Source of the DNA: Clostridia bacterium
Lineage (GTDB): Bacteria; Bacillota; Clostridia; Oscillospirales; CAG-272
DNA length: 5,189 nucleotides
NCBI GenBank assembly: GCA_017386965.1
Contig: JAFOGE010000199.1
Location: 1-5,189 of the forward strand
Direction: 5' to 3'
Shown here one piece after another: positions 1 to 4,928 of this stretch. The notes under the pieces were generated by a model. That model had not been told where the DNA came from and ran no database searches. It worked only from the letters and a program-made list of their open reading frames with translations. Made by a program: the position numbers and the translations under genes. The first letter of the stretch is position 1, and each line of letters begins with the position of its first letter.

Positions 1-414
1 GATGCAGCAATTGCACAATATGCGTTAGAACCGTTTGACATTCGTGTTCAGACGCTTGACAGAACGCTTGTTGACAAGGTTTTTGCGGCGTGTGACTATA
101 TGCTGGACAATAAGACGGAAAGACAGTCGAGACATATATATGATCTCTCCAAGCTACTTACGCGTGTAACCTTAGACGATCATTTGCGCGCTCTTATAAA
201 AGAAGTGCGTGAAGAAAGAAAGCCGGGAACAAAGTGCTACTCGGCACAAGAAGGCGTAAGTGTTCCCAAACTGCTTCGACAGATGGTGGACACGGACTTT
301 TTCAAAAAAGACTACGAGGATAGCACCGAAAAGCTCTTATCCAAGCCGGTTCCCTATGAAGAAGCCATCAAAGCGGTGAAAGCAATCATTGAAAGCGGCG
401 TTTTTGAGAATTGA
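1..414 (+). CDS. AbiEii/AbiGii-type nucleotidyltransferase toxin, C-terminal part (5' end outside window)
   Basis: The frame is open from base 1 to a TGA at 412-414, giving the last 137 residues. The segment TLDRTLVDKVFAACDY near fragment residues 18-33, followed by SRHIYDLSKLL about ten residues later, matches the conserved T-[LF]-x-[ED]-K ... RHxYD pattern of the AbiEii/AbiGii (DUF1814) family. The rest is helical and charged, as is usual for the C-terminal half. Known members are nucleotidyltransferase-like toxins of type IV toxin-antitoxin or phage abortive-infection systems and pair with an AbiEi-type transcriptional antitoxin normally encoded just upstream. The catalytic GSxxxxxxxSDxD motif and any antitoxin gene would lie left of the window, so activity cannot be judged. 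The family call rests on motif recognition only. The gene ends cleanly and is followed by a shared terminator, with no partner gene downstream. Confidence 0.8.
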   Translation, partial: DAAIAQYALEPFDIRVQTLDRTLVDKVFAACDYMLDNKTERQSRHIYDLSKLLTRVTLDDHLRALIKEVREERKPGTKCYSAQEGVSVPKLLRQMVDTDFFKKDYEDSTEKLLSKPVPYEEAIKAVKAIIESGVFEN

Positions 415-532
415 CGACAAAAAAGACCGCTCGCATCTTCGGATTCTTCGGCGGATCCAATTGCTTGCGCAAACTGTTGGAATGCGCATTTTGTCAAGGG
501 AAATGCAAATTATTTCCGAGGAAAATTGAATT

Positions 533-551
533 TTTGCGCAAAAAGCGCAAA
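533..551. other. small perfect hairpin between the AbiEii gene and the main terminator
   Basis: TTTGCGC (533-539) and GCGCAAA (545-551) form a 7-bp perfect stem around an AAAAA loop. It directly abuts the larger terminator stem. On the minus strand the loop reads as a T run, so it may act as a second pause or backup site after the acyl-CoA ligase operon. No independent function is evident. Confidence 0.4.
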
Positions 552-552
552 G

Positions 553-600
553 AAAAAGGAAGCGTCCATTCGCTCTCGCGAATGAACGCTTCCTTTTTTT
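553..600. terminator. strong, probably bidirectional intrinsic terminator
   Basis: Bases 553-565 pair with 586-598 (13 bp with the A/T ends), then one C/A mismatch (566/585), then CATTCG (567-572) pairs with CGAATG (579-584), leaving a 6-nt loop. On the plus strand the stem runs into seven T residues (594-600). On the minus strand the GC core is followed by TTTTT, C and TTT. It lies 17 nt past the stop codon of the minus-strand acyl-CoA ligase and about 140 nt past the AbiEii stop, so it can serve both converging transcripts. Its main role is likely to end the marR/ligase operon. Confidence 0.85.
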
Positions 601-617
601 ATGCTTGCGCCTTGGGA

Positions 618-2327
618 TCAGATGCAGTGGCGCTTGATCTTCTTGGAGGTGGTCTTCTCGAAGGGCTCGTAGCGGAATTCCACGTCACGGATCTGCTTGT
701 AGCTGACCAGCTTGCGGTTCATGCGCGCGATGTCAGCACGGACAGCGGCTTCGATCGCGGCGTGATCCTCGCCGTTCTTGAAGAGGTCGAGCTGGGGATA
801 GACGATGGCGGTCAGACTGATCGCGCCGTCCTCCTTGGTACGTCCCACGACGACGCTCTCGGCAACCGAATCCAGGCGTCCGAGGTACTCCTCGATCTCC
901 TCGGGGAAGACGTTCTTTCCGTTCTCCAGGACGATGACGTACTTCTTGCGTCCCGTAATGAAGATGTATCCATCCTCGTCCATATATCCCACGTCACCCG
1001 TGCAGAACCAGCCGTCCTCGGTGAAGACCTTGGCGGTTTCCTCGGGGTTCTTGTAGTAGCCGAGCATGACGTTGTCGCCCTTGACCTGAATCTCGCCCTC
1101 GTCAAAGCCGAGGTCGTTCTTGTGGTCGGCGTCGATGCGGACGGTGCAGCAGGGAACGGCAGGGCCGACCGAGCCTTTCTTGGGGGCGAAATAGGGATTG
1201 ACGGCGATCAGGGGAGAGCATTCGGTAATGCCGTAGCCCTCGCTGATGTCAATGCCGAATTCCGAGAAGGTTTCTGCCAGCTCGGGATTGAGGGGCGCAC
1301 CGCCGCAGACGATCTTTTCCAGGCGTCCGCCGAAGGCAGACGTGATCTGGGAGAAGAAGACCTTGCGCAGGTCAATGTGCAGGGCGCGGAGTCCGCGGGA
1401 GAGCTTGATCAGAAGGCGCAGAGCCTTCTCCTTGCCGCCCTTGCGCGCCTCGTCCCAGATGCGCTTGTTCATGGTGCTGACGAAGAGCGGAACCAGAACC
1501 AGACCCGTGGGCGCAAAGAGCGCAAAGTTTTTCAGAACGCGCTTGAGGCTGTCGTTGATGGCGATGTTCATGCCGTAGTTGAGGCCTGCCAGCATAATGG
1601 CAAGCTCGTAGGTGTGGTGAATGGGAAGGACCGATACGATGGCATCCTCGGGAGAGAAATCCACCGTCGCACAGGCGTTGTTCACTACGGAAACGATGTT
1701 CTTTTCGCTCAGCATCACGCACTTGCTGCTTCCCGTGGTTCCCGAGGTAAAGAGCATCTCCACCATACGACAAGGGTCGGTCACGGCGGGGTAGGCGTAG
1801 CCGTTTGCAACACCCTCGCGGCCCATCTCCAGAAGGCGGGAATAGGGAAGAACGGAGGGATCTGCGGGATCCCAAGCGGCGTCGGGATCCATCGGGATCT
1901 GCACCTTAACGGTGGGATGATTCTTGGAAAGATCCGCAAATTTTTCATTGAAGGAGCGCGAATAGATCACGGCATCCGCCTCGGCAAAGGCAAAGAAGCC
2001 CTTGATCTCCTCGGGGTCCAGCTCCTTATCCATCGGGATGGCGATGCCGCCTGCGGCGATGGTAGAAACATAGGATGCGACCCACTCCACCGAGGTTTCG
2101 CCGATCACGGCGATGCGCTTGCCCGCAAGGCCTGCCGCGGCAAGACCGGCTGCCTGCGTCAGGAAGCGGTTGGAAAGCTCCGCATAGGACATGGAGAGCA
2201 GATTGCGGTCACGGTCAAAATAGCGGTATGCGGTGGCATCACCAAAGGATGCCAGCTTGTTTGCAAACTGGGAAATGCTTTCAATGGGTGTAAAGCGCCG
2301 TTCTGTCTTCTTACGGGATATCATCAT
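618..2327 (-). CDS. AMP-forming acyl-CoA ligase (long-chain fatty-acid type)
   Basis: The 569-aa product belongs to the ANL adenylate-forming superfamily: it activates a carboxylic acid with ATP to an acyl-adenylate, then forms a thioester, normally with CoA. Visible motifs in order are the P-loop TSGTTGSSK (194-202), LPIHHTYE (234-241), GYGITECSP (364-372), the TGD motif with the ATP-ribose Asp (443-445), the hinge region from GRKK (459-462) through NGKNVFPEEIEE, and the C-terminal TSKKIKR (560-566), whose second Lys (K563) aligns with the catalytic lysine. Length and the ECSPLIAVNPYF stretch resemble long-chain fatty-acyl-CoA/acyl-ACP synthetases, but the substrate cannot be read from the sequence. 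No membrane segment or acyltransferase domain is present. The start ATG overlaps the upstream marR stop as ATGA, with a GAGGG ribosome site at 2337-2341. A second ATG follows at once (2322-2324). The 5'-adjacent regulator suggests control by acyl ligand or acyl-CoA. Confidence 0.92.
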   Translation of the reverse strand: MMISRKKTERRFTPIESISQFANKLASFGDATAYRYFDRDRNLLSMSYAELSNRFLTQAAGLAAAGLAGKRIAVIGETSVEWVASYVSTIAAGGIAIPMDKELDPEEIKGFFAFAEADAVIYSRSFNEKFADLSKNHPTVKVQIPMDPDAAWDPADPSVLPYSRLLEMGREGVANGYAYPAVTDPCRMVEMLFTSGTTGSSKCVMLSEKNIVSVVNNACATVDFSPEDAIVSVLPIHHTYELAIMLAGLNYGMNIAINDSLKRVLKNFALFAPTGLVLVPLFVSTMNKRIWDEARKGGKEKALRLLIKLSRGLRALHIDLRKVFFSQITSAFGGRLEKIVCGGAPLNPELAETFSEFGIDISEGYGITECSPLIAVNPYFAPKKGSVGPAVPCCTVRIDADHKNDLGFDEGEIQVKGDNVMLGYYKNPEETAKVFTEDGWFCTGDVGYMDEDGYIFITGRKKYVIVLENGKNVFPEEIEEYLGRLDSVAESVVVGRTKEDGAISLTAIVYPQLDLFKNGEDHAAIEAAVRADIARMNRKLVSYKQIRDVEFRYEPFEKTTSKKIKRHCI

Positions 2328-2875
2328 TCGTCATCGCCCTCGTTGGGGGCGCCTCCTTTTTTCTTGGTCTGACCTGCGCGCTTGCGAAAGGTCCTCTTCA
2401 TGGTTTCTTTGTTCTTGGAAAATTGCGAGAGGATCCCGGAGATCGCCGAGAGCTGCTCGCGGTCGATTCCGTCCGTGAAGGTCTGGGCGAAGGAGGAATA
2501 GGCCTCCTTGATCTTTTCCAGGATGGGCTGTGCGCGCTCGTTGAGGCGGATCAGCACCGAGCGTCGGTCGGTTTCGCTGTGGCAAACGGCAACGAGGTTC
2601 TTCTGCCGAAGGCTTTCCACAGCCTGGCTGATCATGCCCTTGGAGAGGCGCAGGGATTCGCTGATTCCCTTGACGGTATTGCGCTCGGGGTCCTGCTTCA
2701 GGGACATCAGAACGTCGATCTCATTGAGCGTAAAGCCCATTTCCTCCACGGGACGGTAGCAATAGGAGCGGAAGTACTTGCTCAGCTCTGCCATCCGCGC
2801 GAAGACGCCGAGAAGCTCGGTTCCGGGCTCCTGCGTGCTTTGGATCAGAGAGGGGATATTCTTCTTTTTCTTCAA
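2324..2875 (-). CDS. MarR-family transcriptional regulator, TTG start
   Basis: The 183-aa protein carries a MarR winged helix-turn-helix. An N-terminal helical dimerisation part is followed by FTLNEIDVLMSL (48-59), the recognition-helix region RLSKGMISQAVESLRQKNLV (76-95) and the wing with the family DRR motif (residues 103-105, in ETDRRSVLIRL). C-terminal helices then complete the dimer interface. The end (about 160-183) is a charged, probably disordered basic-then-acidic tail. I chose TTG at 2873-2875 because AGGAGG (2882-2887) lies 6 nt upstream. An ATG 66 bases further up (2939-2941) sits inside the -10 box of the promoter and so cannot be the start of this transcript. It is first in an operon with the acyl-CoA ligase (ATGA overlap), so it probably represses its own operon and responds to an acyl or aromatic acid ligand. 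The ligand is unknown. Confidence 0.9.
   Translation of the reverse strand: MKKKKNIPSLIQSTQEPGTELLGVFARMAELSKYFRSYCYRPVEEMGFTLNEIDVLMSLKQDPERNTVKGISESLRLSKGMISQAVESLRQKNLVAVCHSETDRRSVLIRLNERAQPILEKIKEAYSSFAQTFTDGIDREQLSAISGILSQFSKNKETMKRTFRKRAGQTKKKGGAPNEGDDE
2337..2341 (-). promoter_or_regulatory. ribosome binding site of the acyl-CoA ligase, inside marR
   Basis: GAGGG on the minus strand lies 9 nt before the ligase ATG, within the last codons of marR. A stronger GGAGG (2352-2356) is 24 nt away, too far to serve this start directly. With the ATGA overlap, this suggests translation of the ligase is coupled to marR. Confidence 0.55.
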
Positions 2876-2881
2876 ATGCAG

Positions 2882-2887
2882 CCTCCT
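2882..2887 (-). promoter_or_regulatory. ribosome binding site deciding the TTG start of marR
   Basis: AGGAGG on the minus strand stands 6 nt before TTG at 2873-2875. No ATG or GTG in the same frame is better placed, so this site fixes the non-ATG start. Confidence 0.85.
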
Positions 2888-2890
2888 TTC

Positions 2891-2907
2891 CGTCCCGATG
2901 CGGGACG
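2891..2907 (-). promoter_or_regulatory. leader hairpin next to the marR ribosome site
   Basis: CGTCCCG (2891-2897) and CGGGACG (2901-2907) form a perfect GC-rich 7-bp stem with a 3-nt loop. In the minus-strand transcript it ends three bases before AGGAGG. It could tune ribosome access or mRNA stability, or be part of a protein binding site. It has no T run and is not a terminator. Confidence 0.5.
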
Positions 2908-2942
2908 ATTGTTCTGCAAGAAATCGTTTTGCACAGAACAAT
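2908..2942. promoter_or_regulatory. candidate MarR operator: interrupted palindrome
   Basis: ATTGTTCTG (2908-2916) is perfectly repeated in inverted orientation as CAGAACAAT (2934-2942). With a 2-nt bulge the arms extend to 12 bp (ATTGTTCTGCAA against TTGCA-ca-GAACAAT). It touches the -10 box of the marR promoter and spans the expected transcription start and early leader, a place where bound repressor would block transcription. MarR proteins often bind such palindromes in their own promoters. That this MarR binds here is inference. Confidence 0.6.
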
Positions 2943-2969
2943 TATAGCAGATTTGTCGGATTTTGTCAA
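2941..2969 (-). promoter_or_regulatory. consensus housekeeping-sigma promoter of the marR-ligase operon
   Basis: On the minus strand TTGACA (2964-2969) is followed after exactly 17 bp by TATAAT (2941-2946), with an extended -10 TG at 2948-2949. Transcription should begin near 2934, giving a leader of about 60 nt to the TTG start of marR. Every core base matches the sigma-70/sigma-A consensus, so the unrepressed promoter is expected to be very strong. Confidence 0.9.
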
Positions 2970-3167
2970 GAGCGAAAGGGCAATTTTTTGATGTAACAAA
3001 AAAACATCCGTTTTTCAAAGGATGGCTTCCAAAGCGACGTAAGCGTTCGATCGAATTTCGAAAAGGCGCTTCTTTTCCGTATCATTTACACAAAGACGGG
3101 AAGACTATTGGCACGGTGCGCGGCTTTTTTTCAAAATATATGAAAAAGAGGGCGGAGGAATTCTGTC
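2970..3167. other. gene-free stretch upstream of the spoIVB region
   Basis: No reading frame here has a ribosome site and a protein-like sequence. The longest plus-strand frame (start 2963) has low-complexity basic residues and no Shine-Dalgarno. Two weak, overlapping hairpin possibilities exist (GATGT 2990-2994 with ACATC 3004-3008; CATCC 3005-3009 with GGATG 3020-3024). A longer imperfect one pairs AAGCG (3041-3045) with CGCTT around 3067-3071. I found no convincing sigma-A or sigma-G promoter for spoIVB, although one is expected in or after this stretch. Confidence 0.6.
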
Positions 3168-3215
3168 ATGGTCATAATTGTTACTCATGAAACGCACTCC
3201 ATCGGAGCAAGATAG
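3168..3215 (+). CDS. possible 15-residue leader ORF with a strong ribosome site
   Basis: GGAGG at 3154-3158 stands 9 nt before ATG at 3168. The frame MVIIVTHETHSIGAR then stops at TAG (3213-3215). The peptide is not recognised. It slightly resembles the VTHE segment of ABC ATPases, but no other part of such a gene is present. It may be a translated leader, a decayed gene start or chance. It lies upstream of a second short ORF and spoIVB. Confidence 0.3.
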   Translation: MVIIVTHETHSIGAR

Positions 3216-3254
3216 ATTTGTGAAGGGCGTCCCGTCCCAAAGGGAGGCGACGTC

Positions 3255-3320
3255 ATGCAAACAAATACCAGCAACGGCCTCGCAAAAAAGGGGACGGTGT
3301 GTAGAAGAAAGGTTCCGTAA
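3255..3320 (+). CDS. possible 21-residue leader ORF ending just before spoIVB
   Basis: GGGAGG at 3242-3247 is 7 nt before ATG at 3255. The peptide begins MQTNTSNGLAKKG, is basic at its end (CRRKVP) and stops at TAA 3318-3320, four bases before the spoIVB ATG. This ribosome site is better than the one in front of spoIVB, so ribosomes finishing this ORF could restart on spoIVB. The TCCC (3235-3238) and GGGA (3242-3245) bases could pair and mask the site. It may be a genuine leader peptide or simply the trace of an indel at the spoIVB 5' end. No homologue is recognised. Confidence 0.4.
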   Translation: MQTNTSNGLAKKGTVCRRKVP

Positions 3321-3324
3321 AGAA

Positions 3325-4494
3325 ATGAAGAAACAACGTATTCGGAAGCTCCTGCGTTGTCTGCCGCTGACGCTTGCGCTGCTCCTCGGCACAGCACTTC
3401 CGACAGGGGCAAGTACACCCGAAAAGGAGATGAACGCCATTCGCGCCTGCGCCATGAGATATGAGAGGACCGCCGACGCGGTCGCGCTCTCGCCTCCCGA
3501 GGCGTTGATCGAGGGAGATCTGCCAAGCATCCAAACGCTCGCCCGGGAGGCGTTACAGGATCTGACGCTCTATCCGGGAGGCATGCCCTTTGGCATCAAA
3601 TTTTACACCGAGGGCGTCACGGTGGTTGGCTTTTGTGACGTCGAGAGTGAGAAGGGAAGCGTCAACCCTGCGGCCGCGGCAGGACTGCGTCCCAAGGACG
3701 TGATCCTGAAGCTGGACGGTGAGCCGCTGGAGGGAGCGGCACAGCTGACCGAGCGGATCGAGGCGAGCGAGGGACGGGAGCTGACGCTCCTTTGCAGACG
3801 CGGACGGGAGGAAATGGAGATTCGTCTGCGCCCGGCCTACTGTCCTGCGGAGGGACGGTACAAGACCGGCATCTGGGTGCGTGACAGCGGTGCCGGGATC
3901 GGCACGGTCACCTTTATCCTGCCCGACACGGGCGCCTTTGGCGGTCTTGGCCATGGCGTGTGCGATGCGGATACCGGGGCGCTGGTTGCCATGCGGCGCG
4001 GGAACGTGACGGACGTTACCATCAGCTCGGTGGTCAAGGGAGCGGCAGGCGCGCCCGGGGAGCTGAAGGGCTATTTCCGCGCAGGGAAGGCGGGCGCGCT
4101 TCTCGGCAATTCGGCCTGCGGCGTGTGGGGCGTCTTCTCGGAGGTTCCCGAGGTGGAGCGCGAGGCGGTCCCCGTAGGGATGCGGGAGGAGCTTTGCGAG
4201 GGCGAGGCGCACATCCTCTGCACGCTGGATGACAACGCGATCGGGGAATACGCCGTGCGCATCTCAAATATCCGACGGGACGCGACGGGCGCAAAATGCT
4301 TTACCGTAACAGTGACCGACCCGGCGCTTCTGGAAAGGACGGGCGGGATCGTGCAAGGCATGAGCGGAAGTCCCATCCTGCAGAACGGAAAGCTCGTGGG
4401 CGCGGTGACGCACGTGCTGATCAACGATCCCACGTCGGGCTACGGCATCTTCGCCGAGAATATGCTGGTCAATATGCCGCTGCTGGCGAGGTAA
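3325..4494 (+). CDS. spoIVB: SpoIVB peptidase (stage IV sporulation signalling protease, S55 family)
   Basis: The 389-aa protein has an N-terminal basic and hydrophobic signal anchor (about 7-27), a PDZ domain (about 88-170, from GGMPFGIKFYTEGV to EMEIRLRP) and the S55 serine peptidase domain (about 180-389). In Bacillus subtilis SpoIVB the catalytic residues are His236, Asp363 and Ser378. Here GLGHG gives His210 and VQGMSGSPI gives Ser347. Asp332 lies exactly 15 residues before Ser347, as in the reference. SpoIVB is made in the forespore, crosses the inner membrane and triggers the mother-cell checkpoint that activates SpoIVFB and sigma-K. I chose ATG 3325 because the signal anchor follows directly. 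The frame stays open upstream to 3178, but that extension has no ribosome site or typical sequence. The site before 3325 (AAAGG, 12 nt away) is weak, and coupling to the preceding short ORF is possible. The gene stands alone: no spo0A follows. Confidence 0.93.
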   Translation: MKKQRIRKLLRCLPLTLALLLGTALPTGASTPEKEMNAIRACAMRYERTADAVALSPPEALIEGDLPSIQTLAREALQDLTLYPGGMPFGIKFYTEGVTVVGFCDVESEKGSVNPAAAAGLRPKDVILKLDGEPLEGAAQLTERIEASEGRELTLLCRRGREEMEIRLRPAYCPAEGRYKTGIWVRDSGAGIGTVTFILPDTGAFGGLGHGVCDADTGALVAMRRGNVTDVTISSVVKGAAGAPGELKGYFRAGKAGALLGNSACGVWGVFSEVPEVEREAVPVGMREELCEGEAHILCTLDDNAIGEYAVRISNIRRDATGAKCFTVTVTDPALLERTGGIVQGMSGSPILQNGKLVGAVTHVLINDPTSGYGIFAENMLVNMPLLAR

Positions 4495-4495
4495 A

Positions 4496-4543
4496 GGGCG
4501 GAGGAGTTGGTCCTTGCCGCGCAAACCAAAAGAAAAACGTCCC
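4496..4543 (+). pseudogene. possible truncated gene start after spoIVB
   Basis: One base past the spoIVB stop, GGAGG (4500-4504) is followed after 9 nt by TTG (4514), which would begin MPRKPKEKRP. Lysine- and proline-rich starts of this kind are common for real DNA- or RNA-related proteins. After that the frame enters the palindromic terminator and the antisense of the neighbouring gene and stops at TAG 4643-4645 with no protein-like character. The remnant would end where sequence composition changes from GC-rich to AT-rich. It may equally be chance. No function is assigned. Confidence 0.25.
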
Positions 4544-4581
4544 TTGTATAACCCACAACCAAAGTGCGTTATACAAGGGAC
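4529..4581 (-). terminator. strong intrinsic terminator of the doc/103-aa operon
   Basis: GTCCCTTGTATAAC (4539-4552) pairs perfectly with GTTATACAAGGGAC (4568-4581). A C/C mismatch follows, then CAC/GTG, leaving a 7-nt loop. On the minus strand the stem is followed by a run read as TTTTTCTTTT (about 4529-4538), immediately past the stop of the 103-aa gene. On the plus strand no T run follows, so it is not a good terminator for spoIVB. The long perfect arms could also mark the end of a mobile insert. Confidence 0.85.
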
Positions 4582-4585
4582 AAAA

Positions 4586-4897
4586 CTATGCTTTCTCTGT
4601 TGGCTCGATCGAATGTATCGTAATACGGCTCCACATTTGTTTTAGCGTGAAGCTCCCTTTATTTTTTATATAAAAAAGCTTTGCGTTTTCATCAAAATCC
4701 TGTAAAAAGCCTTTCTTTTCAGAGCCGTCCTGCGTTAAAGAAACCCAAATAACGCGAAAGGCGTGCGTTCCGGTTGGATTGGTTGAAATTTTGGACTCGA
4801 TTTTACAATTTCGATAGTGTGCATAGTCTGCTACGGAAAAGGATGCTTTTTGTATAGCACCGTTATTGATTCCATCAATGAATTCTTGATACTCCAT
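4586..4897 (-). CDS. 103-aa protein of unknown function downstream of doc
   Basis: I do not recognise this protein. It begins MEYQEFIDGINNG, a helix-like start, followed by a middle with alternating hydrophobic residues (HAFRVIWVSL, around 45-54) and a probable further strand (KLFYIKNKG, around 73-81), so a small mixed alpha/beta soluble fold is likely. It has no signal peptide, membrane segment or nucleic-acid motif that I can see. A good ribosome site, GGGAGG (4906-4911), lies 8 nt before ATG, and a strong terminator follows the stop, which together support a real expressed gene. It starts 31 nt after the doc stop on the same strand, so the two are probably cotranscribed. Its base composition is visibly more AT-rich than doc, suggesting a separate origin. 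It could be an accessory of the toxin module or an unrelated passenger. Confidence 0.75.
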   Translation of the reverse strand: MEYQEFIDGINNGAIQKASFSVADYAHYRNCKIESKISTNPTGTHAFRVIWVSLTQDGSEKKGFLQDFDENAKLFYIKNKGSFTLKQMWSRITIHSIEPTEKA

Positions 4898-4905
4898 TCA
4901 GAAGT

Positions 4906-4911
4906 CCTCCC
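4906..4911 (-). promoter_or_regulatory. ribosome binding site of the 103-aa gene
   Basis: GGGAGG on the minus strand lies 8 nt before ATG 4897, in the 31-nt gap after doc. It fixes the start. A perfect 10-bp palindrome GCTTCGAAGC (4919-4928) sits just before it, directly after the doc stop. Confidence 0.8.
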
Positions 4912-4928
4912 GGTTTTGGCTTCGAAGC

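Noticed and set aside
618..665. Gly-to-Lys change beside the catalytic lysine of the acyl-CoA ligase (TSKKIKR instead of TxxGKIKR)
   Set aside because: The catalytic Lys itself is kept, and I believe Clostridia homologues often have KK here, so I do not treat it as loss of function.
411..2372. Very long plus-strand open frame (653 codons) opposite the acyl-CoA ligase
   Set aside because: It is the antisense shadow of a GC-rich gene. It lacks a sensible start context, runs through the terminator and has no recognisable domain, while the minus strand carries all ligase motifs in order.
2963..3190. 75-codon plus-strand frame between marR and spoIVB
   Set aside because: It has no Shine-Dalgarno, and the basic, low-complexity sequence looks like translated intergenic DNA.
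3161..3190. Partial resemblance of TCATGGTCATA to the lacZ-alpha start in cloning vectors
   Set aside because: The match is only about 11 bases and the flanks differ, so there is no support for vector contamination.
3178..3324. N-terminal extension of spoIVB from TTG 3178 or ATG 3187
   Set aside because: No ribosome site stands at either start, and the extension would bury the signal anchor 50 residues inside the protein, unlike known SpoIVB.
3553..4212. 219-codon minus-strand frame opposite spoIVB
   Set aside because: This is codon-bias shadow of spoIVB: Arg/Ala/Leu-rich, no ribosome site and no family resemblance.
3150..4505. Direct 10-bp repeat GGGCGGAGGA at 3150-3159 and 4496-4505, flanking spoIVB
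   Set aside because: Both copies are centred on ribosome-site-like GGAGG sequence, so chance plus Shine-Dalgarno similarity explains them better than a duplication made by an insertion.
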